Below are positions 34,499 through 42,941 of a DNA stretch of 64,000 bases, piece after piece. The DNA comes from Natrinema amylolyticus_A (GTDB lineage: Archaea > Halobacteriota > Halobacteria > Halobacteriales > Natrialbaceae): positions 372,001-436,000 of the forward strand of contig NZ_JBHUDI010000001.1 of NCBI RefSeq assembly GCF_042678045.1, given 5' to 3'. A program made the position numbers and the translations under genes. Each line of letters starts with the position of its first letter. The first letter of the stretch is position 1. The notes below the pieces were generated by a model that had not been told where the DNA came from, made no database searches, and saw nothing but the letters and a program-made list of their open reading frames with translations.

Positions 34499-35043
34499 TG
34501 CGTCGCCTCCGTCGTGAACGCACATCGTTCGGGATGGCCCGCCCGCCCTAGGAAGAACAGCAACAACGCGAGTCCACCGACGCGAAGCAGTGCGCCGTCG
34601 TACGGGAGTACTGCCAACCCGCCGGCGAACCCGAGAAAGCCGAGGAGTCCGGCGCCGCAACTCGCACAGCCCGACGCGAGGAGTCCCGGCACCACGCCGG
34701 AGAGATCGGTGAGACTCGAGAGGCCGACGACCCGCAGTTGCGCGACGGCGTTGACGACTGCGACGCCCGAGAGCAGGGCATAGAGGACGATGACCCCGAG
34801 CCCGGTCCAACCGTCGGTTCGGTAGACCGTCTCCGTAAGCGAGACAACGACGTACTCGAACCAGTGAAGGCCATCGCCGAGCATCTGGAGCGAGAATTCG
34901 GGCATCGTGCTCAGGATCAACAACACGTACGTCGCGACCGTCACGAGTACCAGCCCGATCGTTCCCCGCCACGTCTCGAACGGGTACGAGACCGCTTCGG
35001 AGAGGTTCGTCAGGTATCCCCTGATCGAATCGCGCGATAACAT
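34495..35043 (-). CDS. Cys-motif membrane protein (GCASCG)
   Basis: A 182-residue membrane protein with about five hydrophobic helices and the motif ASGCASCGAGLLGFLGFAGG (about residues 127-146), a CxxC inside a membrane helix. Its partner gene (34016) overlaps by 4 bp and has its own CxxC. Together they could form a membrane thiol redox or metal-transport unit. The region upstream holds the palindrome at 35085-35105, shared with the lipoprotein gene at 35162. Confidence 0.75.
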   Translation of the reverse strand: MLSRDSIRGYLTNLSEAVSYPFETWRGTIGLVLVTVATYVLLILSTMPEFSLQMLGDGLHWFEYVVVSLTETVYRTDGWTGLGVIVLYALLSGVAVVNAVAQLRVVGLSSLTDLSGVVPGLLASGCASCGAGLLGFLGFAGGLAVLPYDGALLRVGGLALLLFFLGRAGHPERCAFTTEATQ

Positions 35044-35084
35044 CTAGATGAACCGATGTAGTGATGGTTGAAATGTCCGACTCC

Positions 35085-35105
35085 GATTTGCTGAGTCAGC
35101 AAATC
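35085..35105. promoter_or_regulatory. GATTTGCTGA palindrome, site 2
   Basis: Perfect 10-bp arms GATTTGCTGA and TCAGCAAATC around one G. It lies in the 118-bp divergent promoter between the membrane-protein operon (start 35043, minus) and the deacetylase-like lipoprotein gene (start 35162, plus). Confidence 0.7.
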
Positions 35106-35161
35106 TCTTCCCCAGTTTATCCAGACAATAATGACGGTCCCGACGCGGCACCGCCTGGGTA

Positions 35162-37054
35162 ATGGTATCCGAACGCGATTCGGACGACGGCTCGTCTCGC
35201 CGACGACTACTGGCCTCACTCGGTGGTGGCGCTATATCGACGACGCTCGCGGGCTGTGCGGACGTACTTCCGGACGGCGCCACCGGCGGGGACGAAACCG
35301 GTGCCGTCAAGGGCGACATGGCCACCGGTCCCACGAACTGGCCAGCCATCGAGACGGGCGAGGTCCTCTCCGACTTCGAGACGCTCGAGGAGTGGACCGC
35401 CCGAACCGGCGAGCTCTCGGCCGCCCCCGACGAGGCGCGACTCGGATCGCAGGCGGCGGTCGTCGAGAGCGACGAGGGAACCGCCGGCATGGAGCTCCGC
35501 TTCCCTGACGGCATCGATCTCGAGGGGTGGGACGTCTCGTTGGCGGTCAAACCGGAGTCCGCCGATCGCATCATCGTCGAGTTCCTCGCGCCGACGCGGC
35601 GCGAGCGCCTCTCGAGCATTCGCGTGGTGCCGGATGGGTACGACGGCTGGTTCCGAATGGACTGTGGCTATCAGCAAAAACCCGGTGACGATCCGGATCT
35701 CTCGAATGTCACCGGCATCAATATCATCGCGGACGGGCCCGAGGGTGGGCCGAGCAAACTGCTGGTCGACGACCTCCGGCGAACCGAATCGGCAAGCAAC
35801 GGCGCGGTGGTCCTCGCGTTCCACGGCGGTCACGACTCACACTACGAGATCGGCGCCGAGCTGCTCGCGGAGCGCGACTGGCGTGGGGCGGTTCCGGTCA
35901 CACCCGAGCAGATCGGCGACAGCGGTCGCATGGGTCTCGATGAACTCCGAGAGCTCAGCGACCGCGGCTGGGACGTCTGTTCGCTCCCAGCGGTGTCGAC
36001 ACCCTTGCCGGACCAGCCCGCAGACCGGCAGCGATCGGTCCTCGAGACCGCTCGCGACGCGCTCGCGAGCGACGGCTTCGAGGATGGGTCGCGCCACCTG
36101 TTCGTCCCTGACGGACGAATGGATTCGACGACCTACGACGTCGCCAGGGACGTCCACGAGTCGACGTTCCTCTACAGCGCCGGAACGACCAGCGTGCCGC
36201 CGACCGAGAAGCACATGATCCCGTTCATTTGGGGGCCCGCGCTTCACACCGGCGTTCGCCGCCACCTCAACATCTCCGACCAGTACGACCTGCTCACCGT
36301 GGTGCGGATTCCGCGGCTCGTCGACGCGGACGACGTGGGCGTCGACGAGAACAGGATGTCGCTCGACGACTTCGGATTGTTGCTCGATCACATCGAACAC
36401 CGCGGCCTCGACGTCGTCACCCCATCCGATCTCGTCGACGGGACGCTTGACCTCGACGGCGACGAACCCTCGATCGGAACGCGGCCGAGCGGGACCGTCC
36501 TCGAGGCGGGCCAGTCCCACACGTTCGAAGGAACCGGCTCGGGCGAGTCGCCGACGTTCGAGCTCGACGACGGCGTCGTCGTCGCGACCGTCACCCACGA
36601 CGGCGGGGCGATCACCGTCGACGTGACGAAACCCGATGGGCTCGGACGGAGCGAGAACCTGCTGACCACGTCCGGAAAGGCGACCGGCGAATCGATCATG
36701 GCCGTCGACGACGACACCTACAGGCTCGAGGTCGACGCCGACGGCGCGTGGTCGATCGACCTCTCCCAGCCCGCGGTCGATGCGGCCGACCTCGAGGACC
36801 TCCCCGTCGAGGCGTCCGGCACCGGCTCGGCGTTCGTCGGCCCGCTGTGGACGGATCGTGACGTCAGGGTCGTCGCGACACACGACGGCGACGGCACGTT
36901 CATCATCGACGGCTACGGTTCGGACGGCAGTCGCGAGGTTCTCGTCCATCGCACCGGCGAGTTCTCGAACTCGCGGTCGTACAAGGCCGGCGGCCCCGTC
37001 TGGCTCAACGTCGAGGCTGACGGCAACTGGACGCTCGAGATCAGCCATCCGTAA
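35162..37054 (+). CDS. Exported lipoprotein with NodB-like deacetylase fold
   Basis: A 630-residue protein with a Tat-like leader (SRRRLLASLGGG) and a lipobox at AGC, so it is probably surface-anchored. Residues ~60-215 look like a beta-sandwich carbohydrate-binding region; ~220-430 like a polysaccharide-deacetylase (NodB) barrel, beginning VLAFHGGHDSHYEIG; the C-terminal ~200 residues form two Ig-like repeats with similar WSIDLSQP and WTLEISHP ends. The usual TFDDG catalytic motif is replaced by AFHGGHD, so metal binding may be altered or lost. Confidence 0.82.
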   Translation: MVSERDSDDGSSRRRLLASLGGGAISTTLAGCADVLPDGATGGDETGAVKGDMATGPTNWPAIETGEVLSDFETLEEWTARTGELSAAPDEARLGSQAAVVESDEGTAGMELRFPDGIDLEGWDVSLAVKPESADRIIVEFLAPTRRERLSSIRVVPDGYDGWFRMDCGYQQKPGDDPDLSNVTGINIIADGPEGGPSKLLVDDLRRTESASNGAVVLAFHGGHDSHYEIGAELLAERDWRGAVPVTPEQIGDSGRMGLDELRELSDRGWDVCSLPAVSTPLPDQPADRQRSVLETARDALASDGFEDGSRHLFVPDGRMDSTTYDVARDVHESTFLYSAGTTSVPPTEKHMIPFIWGPALHTGVRRHLNISDQYDLLTVVRIPRLVDADDVGVDENRMSLDDFGLLLDHIEHRGLDVVTPSDLVDGTLDLDGDEPSIGTRPSGTVLEAGQSHTFEGTGSGESPTFELDDGVVVATVTHDGGAITVDVTKPDGLGRSENLLTTSGKATGESIMAVDDDTYRLEVDADGAWSIDLSQPAVDAADLEDLPVEASGTGSAFVGPLWTDRDVRVVATHDGDGTFIIDGYGSDGSREVLVHRTGEFSNSRSYKAGGPVWLNVEADGNWTLEISHP

Positions 37055-37074
37055 CCCGTTAGCTCCGATATATG

Positions 37075-37157
37075 TCACACGGGCTGCTGTCACTGGTTAA
37101 TTCACCCGCAACCAGTCATGTGGATGCGCCGGCATCCACTGACAGGAGTTCGTCTCA
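37075..37157 (-). repeat. 86-bp dispersed repeat, copy 6
   Basis: About 83 bp with ends TCACACGGGCTGCTGTCAC and GACAGGAGTTCGTCTCA. It lies at the convergent 3' ends of the gene at 35162 and the lipoprotein gene at 37170. Confidence 0.6.
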
Positions 37158-37169
37158 GCCGCTGCGCGG

Positions 37170-37685
37170 TCAGGGACAGCCGGTTTCGCCGATCGCGTGC
37201 GGCTCCGATCCCTGATCGACGGATCGTGACGCACCCGACTCGAGGGTCACGACCATCGCCCGGCCGCCGTAGCCATGGACCTGATCGTGGCCGCGGACGA
37301 CGACACACGTCACGTCGTCGGGAATTTCGATCGTCGCCGAGCGCGTGAACGGCTGCTGGGAGTGGGCGTGGCGCAGGTCGCGCCGTCCGAGTTGTACACC
37401 CTCGAGGCGCTCGACTTGCCACCAGTTCGCGTAGCCGTCCTCGCCGTCGTCGTCGTGATGAAGCATCACGTCGAACGTATACGTGCCGTCCCCGCCGTCG
37501 ACGGCGACGTCGACGACGTTCGCTTCCCGCAGGTCGAGGTCGGCGCCACCGTGCTCAGCGTCGTCGGCGTCACCGTCCGGATCCCCACCATCGTTCCGGT
37601 CGCTACAGCCGGCCAGTATCGTGAGTGCAACCGCACCGGTGGCGTTCCGGAGCAATCGGCGGCGTGAGAGACTGGTCCCGAGCAC
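37170..37685 (-). CDS. Tat lipoprotein, unknown
   Basis: A 171-residue protein starting at GTG 37685: leader LSRRRLLRNATGAVALTILAGC with twin arginines and a lipobox Cys. The mature part begins with an Asp/Gly-rich linker and contains TYTFDVMLHHDDDGEDGYANWW and VVVRGHDQVHGYGG, His/Asp-rich stretches that could bind metal. No family recognised. The start is close to a palindrome (37783-37805) shared with the DsbA-like gene. Confidence 0.75.
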   Translation of the reverse strand: MLGTSLSRRRLLRNATGAVALTILAGCSDRNDGGDPDGDADDAEHGGADLDLREANVVDVAVDGGDGTYTFDVMLHHDDDGEDGYANWWQVERLEGVQLGRRDLRHAHSQQPFTRSATIEIPDDVTCVVVRGHDQVHGYGGRAMVVTLESGASRSVDQGSEPHAIGETGCP

Positions 37686-37782
37686 GGCTCTTCGGTCGGC
37701 ATCCGCTGGTAAATTATGATCGACGATTCTCCGAACTGGCAACCGGCCTCGAGTGGCGACAGCGAGAGAGCAGCCCCAGTCA

Positions 37783-37805
37783 CGATTTGCTGAGCGAGCA
37801 AATCG
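37783..37805. promoter_or_regulatory. CGATTTGCT palindrome, site 3
   Basis: Perfect 9-bp arms CGATTTGCT and AGCAAATCG around GAGCG. It lies in the divergent promoter between the Tat lipoprotein (start 37685, minus) and the DsbA-like gene (start 37853, plus). Confidence 0.7.
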
Positions 37806-37852
37806 CCGATTCCATTACGGTTCGATGGTGAGAACGGACGCGAGTACAAACC

Positions 37853-38578
37853 ATGTCGCTCGATCAGCCATCCCGTCGTGCTCTCGTGACCGGTCTCGTG
37901 GGCGCTCTCGGCGGGGGTGCCTATTTTCTCACCCGCTCCGGCGACACCGCGACGAAGGAACAGGTCTCGTCGTTTCACTCGAGCGACGAGACGTCGGCGT
38001 TCGGCATCGACCTCACCGGGAAGCCGATCATGGGCTCGCCCGATGCCCCGATTCAGATCTACTACTGGACGGACTTCCAGTGTCCGTTCTGTGAGCAGTT
38101 CGAACGGGAGACGCTCCCCGAACTCGTGCCCGAATACGTCGAGTCCGGCGACGTTCGCATCGTGTTCATCTCGCTGCCGTACTTCGGCGAGGACTCGATG
38201 ACCGCCGCGGTCGCCAGCAAGTGCGTGTGGAACCAGGTCCGTGACTCGGACCCATCGGCGTACTGGAACTGGCACACGGCGATCTTCGAGGAACAAGGCG
38301 AGAAAAATTCGGGATGGGCCTCGAGCGAGAACCTCCTCGAGTATACCCGTTCGGTCGACGGTATCGATGCCGATGCGCTCGAGACCTGTCTCGACGAGCG
38401 TCGATCGACGCTCGAGACTCAGGTCGATACGGACGCCGAGCAAGCGCGTTCGAACGGGATTTCGGGGACACCGACGTTCGCCATCATCGATCGTGGCTCC
38501 GGATCGTTCGAAACGCTCGTCGGTGCCCAACCGAAAGACCGGTTCGACGAGGCGATCGAGTGGGTTCAAAAGGAGTGA
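37853..38578 (+). CDS. DsbA-family thiol oxidoreductase
   Basis: A 241-residue exported protein: N-terminal RRALVTGLVGALGGGAY leader (Tat-like), then a thioredoxin fold with CPFC at residues 77-80, an inserted helical domain, and the cis-proline segment ISGTPTFAI. This matches DsbA and BdbD-like disulfide-exchange proteins acting outside the membrane. Its electron partner could be a membrane protein with cysteine pairs, such as those at 34016-35043, which share the promoter palindrome. The TGA stop begins a repeat remnant. Confidence 0.9.
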   Translation: MSLDQPSRRALVTGLVGALGGGAYFLTRSGDTATKEQVSSFHSSDETSAFGIDLTGKPIMGSPDAPIQIYYWTDFQCPFCEQFERETLPELVPEYVESGDVRIVFISLPYFGEDSMTAAVASKCVWNQVRDSDPSAYWNWHTAIFEEQGEKNSGWASSENLLEYTRSVDGIDADALETCLDERRSTLETQVDTDAEQARSNGISGTPTFAIIDRGSGSFETLVGAQPKDRFDEAIEWVQKE

Positions 38579-38607
38579 GACGGACCCCTGTCAGTGGGTT
38601 CGTGTGA
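38576..38607 (+). repeat. Internally deleted copy of the 86-bp repeat (copy 7)
   Basis: Left end TGAGACGGACCCCTGTCAG joined almost directly to a right-end-like TTCGTGTGA, 32 bp in total. The gene stop codon TGA is again the first three bases. Confidence 0.4.
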
Positions 38608-38721
38608 GCCGTGTCGTCGAACAGACTGCGCTTTTCCGTTGGATCAGGCCATCCTCGGGCAGTCGCTCGCTCGTGGTGAGCGGAACGGTCGACGAGGGAG
38701 CGCCGAGAGGGGGGACGTGTC

Positions 38722-40437
38722 TCACTCGTATTCGAAAACGCGTGCCATTCCTCGCTCCAGGTGATAGACGTTGTGGCAATGAAACAGCCAGTCCCCGGGG
38801 TTGTCAGCCAGGAACTCGAACGTAACCGCTCCACCGTGGGGTGGCACGAGGACGGTGTCCTTGACGGCGTCACCGACCTGAAAGAAGTGACCGTGGAGGT
38901 GCATCGGATGGATCGCCGGGCTACGGTTCAGCATCTGCACCCGAACGTGTTCCCCCTCGCTGATCACGATCGGATCAGCGTCCGGATACACCTGTCCATC
39001 GATGGTCCACGCATCGGGCGCTTGCATCATCCCACCCGAGAGGGTGACGTCGATCGTTCGATCCGGCGAGCCGCCGAGATCGAGCGGCTCAAGCGCCTCG
39101 AGATCGCTGTACCCCAGTCGCCGCCCGTCGAATTGCGGACGGTCGATCGAATCGGTGGTAGTCGCGCCATCGGACCGCAGTATCGCTTCCGCGGGTTGCT
39201 CGTCCCCGACGATGGGGGCCGCGACGATGGCCCACTCGCCAGGTGAGTCAGCCTCGACGAGTACGTCGTAGCGTTCGCCCATACTGATATCGAGGGAGTC
39301 GACTGTCACCGGTTCGACCGGTCGTCCGTCGGCATGCGTGACGGTCAGCGAGTGCCCGCCGATACCGACGCGGTACGTTGTGGCGCCGCTGGGGTTGATA
39401 AGCCGCAACCGAACGCGCTCACCCGCCTCGACGTCGAACACTGGTGGGTCGGAGGGAAGGCGTCCGTTGATGACGAGTCCCCCGTACGGAGGGCGTTGCA
39501 CTTGTTGCCCTTGCAGTGGGCCGCGACCCCCGAGTCTTCTGACTTCGCTCCGTCTACTGGGCCCGCCACCAGGACCGCCGCCAGGGCCACCACCAGGACC
39601 GCCACCACCGGGGCCGCCTCCACCTGGTCCACCACCCGGTCCACCTCCCGGTCCGCCGCCGGGGCCGCCACCTGGACCATCACCTGGTCGGCCTCCACCG
39701 GGTCCATCTCCGCCACCACCAGGGCCGCCATCGCCGGGTCCACCGCCACCCGGGACACCTCCGTCGTCAGGACCGCCGGGCCCACCATCGCCGCCAGGAC
39801 CGTCACCGGGACCTCCGTCGCCGGGGCCACCACCGTCGCCAGCCCCTCTACCGGGCGGTGCTTCGATCGAATCGAGCGTGGGACTCCCCGAGAGGTAGTC
39901 GTCGATCAGCAGCGTGTACTCCCGGTCGTACTCGACGTGAGGGGACTCCTCCTCGACGATCAGTGGCCCGTTGAGTGCCCTGTCGAGTTGCAGCCCGACG
40001 TGGCTATGATAGACGTACGTACCCGCCGGCGATGCCTCGAACTCGTAGGTAAATGTCTCGCCCGACGGGATAGGATCCTGCGTGACGTTCGGTACACCGT
40101 CCATTGGGTTCGGGACGGGAACGCCATGCCAGTGCACGGTCGTCCCCTCGGGCAACTGGTTCTCGACCGAGACACGGAGCGTCTCCCCTTCGCTCACGCG
40201 GAGTTCCGGACCCGGAAACTGGTCGTCGTACAGCCAGGCCTCGTCGCCATCGTCCAGCGCCCCCTCAAGTTGTCCCTCCGTGGCGACGAGGGTTCCGTCC
40301 CGGACGCTCGCATCGCCGTCCTGTCGGGCCTGCTCGAGCGCGGTCCCGCTCCGACTCCCCGTGAGTGCCATTAGCATTGTGGCGCCGCCGACGCGTAATA
40401 CGTTGCGCCGTCCGACGTTCCGTTTGGGACTGACCAT
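38722..40437 (-). CDS. Multicopper oxidase with Gly/Pro/Asp-rich insert
   Basis: A 571-residue exported oxidase. The Tat leader is NVGRRNVLRVGGAT. Copper ligands occur in four motifs: VHWHG (101-105) and YVYHSH (141-146) in the first cupredoxin domain; HPMHLHGHFF and WLFHCHNVYHLERGM at the C-terminus, the last with the T1 Cys-His ligands. Between domains 1 and 2 lies a ~100-residue low-complexity tract of GGP and DGP units. Laccase-like enzymes of this family oxidise phenols, metals or Cu(I). Start ATG 40437 fits the leader. Confidence 0.9.
   Translation of the reverse strand: MVSPKRNVGRRNVLRVGGATMLMALTGSRSGTALEQARQDGDASVRDGTLVATEGQLEGALDDGDEAWLYDDQFPGPELRVSEGETLRVSVENQLPEGTTVHWHGVPVPNPMDGVPNVTQDPIPSGETFTYEFEASPAGTYVYHSHVGLQLDRALNGPLIVEEESPHVEYDREYTLLIDDYLSGSPTLDSIEAPPGRGAGDGGGPGDGGPGDGPGGDGGPGGPDDGGVPGGGGPGDGGPGGGGDGPGGGRPGDGPGGGPGGGPGGGPGGGPGGGGPGGGGPGGGPGGGPGGGPSRRSEVRRLGGRGPLQGQQVQRPPYGGLVINGRLPSDPPVFDVEAGERVRLRLINPSGATTYRVGIGGHSLTVTHADGRPVEPVTVDSLDISMGERYDVLVEADSPGEWAIVAAPIVGDEQPAEAILRSDGATTTDSIDRPQFDGRRLGYSDLEALEPLDLGGSPDRTIDVTLSGGMMQAPDAWTIDGQVYPDADPIVISEGEHVRVQMLNRSPAIHPMHLHGHFFQVGDAVKDTVLVPPHGGAVTFEFLADNPGDWLFHCHNVYHLERGMARVFEYE
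39556..39855 (-). repeat. GGP-coding tandem low-complexity tract inside the oxidase gene
   Basis: Codes residues ~195-294 of the multicopper oxidase, almost wholly Gly, Pro and Asp. At DNA level it is a near-periodic array of CCACCAGGACCG- and CCGCCAGGGCCA-like units, about 9 or 12 bp. The array could expand and contract. Confidence 0.75.
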
Positions 40438-40579
40438 CACGGTCCCTCCCACAGGCACGAAGAAAAAGGAGGGGTGAACGGAATCAGGGATCGTCGAGTC
40501 TCCAGATTCGGTTATCTGCCATACGAATAATGCAGGGATGATCACTCCCCTCGCAGCCCCGTACCGACATGCGACCCAC

Positions 40580-40921
40580 ATGCGAATCGACACGGAATAC
40601 ACGAGCGAGTGGCAGAGACTCGACGGGTCGCAGTCCGCCGAGTGGGATCGAGAACCGAGCGTCGTGTGTTTCCACGTGAGCGATCTCCACGGGCAACTCG
40701 TCCCGCAACACCACGTTTACTACGACAATCCCGACTCGCGTCCCGATTTCGACTTCGGCGAGGACGACCGGGTCCTCGAGCGCGCCGGTGGTGTCCCGCT
40801 GTTGACTGCCAAACTCGAGTGCATCGCTCTCCCGACCTCGGTTCCCACGCTCACCTCGTGTCAGTGTCTGACACTAACCGCGCTCGAGCGACGCCAGCGT
40901 GCTCGTCGGCGAACCACCTGA
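40580..40921 (+). CDS. Uncertain small acidic ORF
   Basis: A 113-residue frame with haloarchaeal codon bias and acidic composition (EWDREPSVVCFHVSDLHGQ and PDFDFGEDDRVLERAGG). It is divergent from the oxidase gene and its last ~70 bases overlap the 3' end of the regulator on the other strand, where its composition turns Thr/Ser/Arg-rich. No family recognised. It could be a real gene with a shifted end or a decayed one. Confidence 0.4.
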   Translation: MRIDTEYTSEWQRLDGSQSAEWDREPSVVCFHVSDLHGQLVPQHHVYYDNPDSRPDFDFGEDDRVLERAGGVPLLTAKLECIALPTSVPTLTSCQCLTLTALERRQRARRRTT

Positions 40922-41528
40922 TGACGCTCCCCTCCGCACGGTGGAGGATTTCGCTACACGTCGCTTTCGAGATGTCGAGGTCGCTTGCGACGTCGGTGAG
41001 CGTCGCTTCACGCGGCGTCGCGTAGTAGCCGCGCTCGAGCGCCGCCAGCAACACCTCGCGTTGTCGCTCGGTCAAGAGGTCGTCGGCACGGGTGTGACCG
41101 ATCTCGTGAACGTACTCGAGGGTGTACTCGATGCCGAGTTCGTCGAGCAGCCGACCGAACTCGGAAAACCGGGCTGACGCTGCGGTCACTGTCCACGTCG
41201 CCTCGCCGTTTCGGACGGTAAACGGCATCTCGATGGGGATACCGGACTGCAAGACCGGCTGGAGGATCGAAGGGCTGGTCGTTTCGACGTGGAGCAACGC
41301 ACTCGACTCCCCTTTCCAGAGGAGATCGAAGTCGACGATGTCCGCCCGATCGGCCATGTCGGTGATCACCGGGAGCGGATCCGCCGTCTGTAACTCGATG
41401 AGGGCGATTCCCGTCCGTTCACCGGCCAGTGCCGAGACGACCTCGAACGTCGTCTCGGGGTGGGACTGGGACACGTCGTTGATCCACATCGTTTCGGGGA
41501 TCGAGATCGCGAGCTTCGCTCGAGGCAC
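40851..41528 (-). CDS. Bacterioopsin-activator-type (HTH_10) regulator
   Basis: A 225-residue protein: an N-terminal sensory/ligand-binding-like domain (1-150) and a C-terminal HTH_10 domain with LTERQREVLLAALERGYYATPREATLTDVASDLDISKATCSEILHRAE. This is the haloarchaeal bat-like family, usually controlling nearby genes. Start GTG 41528. Located between the multicopper oxidase and the NnrS-like membrane protein, so one or both are plausible targets. Confidence 0.88.
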   Translation of the reverse strand: MPRAKLAISIPETMWINDVSQSHPETTFEVVSALAGERTGIALIELQTADPLPVITDMADRADIVDFDLLWKGESSALLHVETTSPSILQPVLQSGIPIEMPFTVRNGEATWTVTAASARFSEFGRLLDELGIEYTLEYVHEIGHTRADDLLTERQREVLLAALERGYYATPREATLTDVASDLDISKATCSEILHRAEGSVIRWFADEHAGVARARLVSDTDTR

Positions 41529-41672
41529 GTGACTGACTCTGTGTGACAGTACCGTTCCATTGACTCCTAATATGTTCGGTCTTGCCTGATTTATTCGGCC
41601 ACTCCTCGCGTGTTCGGATCAACCGATACCTGCATTGCGTGGCTACGATCGCGTAGAGAACCAGTGTCATCG

Positions 41673-42941
41673 ATGCAAACGCGCACGAATCCGTTCATCG
41701 TCATGGCCGGACTGTACCTGACGGTCGGCTTGGCCGCCGTGGTGGGAGCCCTCGCCGTCGAGTCCGGTCTCGTCGAATCGCTGCCCCGCCTTCGGTGGGT
41801 GCTGATCCATCTCGTGACGATCGGCGGGCTGACCCAGGCCGTCTTCGGCGTGCTGCCGTCGCTGGTGACCGCAACCGACGCGTCGGCGCGACGGCCGGCC
41901 GACAGCCACCGGTGGCTGCAGTGGCTCGCGCTGAACGCCGGCTACCCGTTGCTCCTCCTCGGGATGGCGACCGGTACGACGCTCGTCTCGATCACCGGTG
42001 CGACGATCGTCCTCGGTGCGCTCGGACTCCTGGTCTCGACCGTCTTGCGAACGACTGGGAGGGCGACTCCCCGCGGACTCAGTCGCTACTACCGACTCGC
42101 ACCGTGGTTTCTCGTCGTCGGGATTCTGGCGGCGTTCGGGATGCTACTCGGAATCCACGGGCCCGGCGGCTATCTCGGCTCGCTAGAGGCCCACGTGCAC
42201 GCGAACGTCTGGGGCTTTCTGGCGCTTATCGTCGCTGGGGCCCTGTTGACGCTCCTGCCGGCACTTCTCGAGGCGGAGCTTCGGTATCCTCGACTCGTGT
42301 CGGTCACGTTCTGGGGGCTGACGATCGGCGTCGTCGGCCTCGTCGCTGGCCCGTGGCTCGCACGGCACGAGGTGACGATCCTCGGGCTCGCCAGCTACGT
42401 CGTCGGGACGGGCGCGCTGTTGGCGAACGTCGTCGGCACGTACCGTCGCAGCGACCGCAACCACACCCGTCGCATCGCGCTCGTGCTCGGGGCGTACCTG
42501 TGGCTCGCCTTCCCCGTGCCCTGGGCACCGTTCGTCTTGCTCGTTCCGGATGCCGTCCCCGCCGGTGCGATCGAAATTGCGGCCATCAACGGCCTGATCT
42601 TCGGCTGGATGCTCCAGCTCGCGATGGCGTTTCTCCCCGTCGTGGCGGCGGCGTTCGCACAACCCGTCGCGGACCGTGGCGTCGTCGAGGCAGTGGCAGC
42701 GGTCGCTGCCGAGCACCCGCAGCCGTCCTGGATTCAGGTGGGAAGTGTGAACCTCGGCATGCTCGCACTCTGGCTGACGGCAGTTCCCGTCCTCGGCGAG
42801 CTCGCAGCAAGCGCGACGCTCGCAGGGTTCGCGCTGATCGCCGTCGCCTGGGCGCTGTTCGTGGTCTCGCTCTGGCGGTCGATCGCGTCACCGACGAGCG
42901 AGGGTGCGGGCCGGCGTGGCGCAACACGCGATGCGGCATAA
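41673..42941 (+). CDS. 12-helix NnrS/heme-copper-like membrane protein
   Basis: A 422-residue protein with about 12 hydrophobic helices. Histidines in transmembrane segments (LIHLVTIGGLTQAVFG near residue 45, and EAHVHANVWGFLALIVAG near 175) recall heme ligands in the NnrS and cbb3-oxidase subunit I-like families that haloarchaea carry near denitrification or NO-related genes. Role in NO or heme metabolism is inference; the adjacent multicopper oxidase would fit copper/NO chemistry. ATG 41673. Confidence 0.7.
   Translation: MQTRTNPFIVMAGLYLTVGLAAVVGALAVESGLVESLPRLRWVLIHLVTIGGLTQAVFGVLPSLVTATDASARRPADSHRWLQWLALNAGYPLLLLGMATGTTLVSITGATIVLGALGLLVSTVLRTTGRATPRGLSRYYRLAPWFLVVGILAAFGMLLGIHGPGGYLGSLEAHVHANVWGFLALIVAGALLTLLPALLEAELRYPRLVSVTFWGLTIGVVGLVAGPWLARHEVTILGLASYVVGTGALLANVVGTYRRSDRNHTRRIALVLGAYLWLAFPVPWAPFVLLVPDAVPAGAIEIAAINGLIFGWMLQLAMAFLPVVAAAFAQPVADRGVVEAVAAVAAEHPQPSWIQVGSVNLGMLALWLTAVPVLGELAASATLAGFALIAVAWALFVVSLWRSIASPTSEGAGRRGATRDAA

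Noticed and set aside
39556..39855. Periodic short units resembling a CRISPR-like or minisatellite array
   Set aside because: The array stays in frame within the multicopper oxidase and encodes GGP units; there are no equal-length spacers or cas genes.
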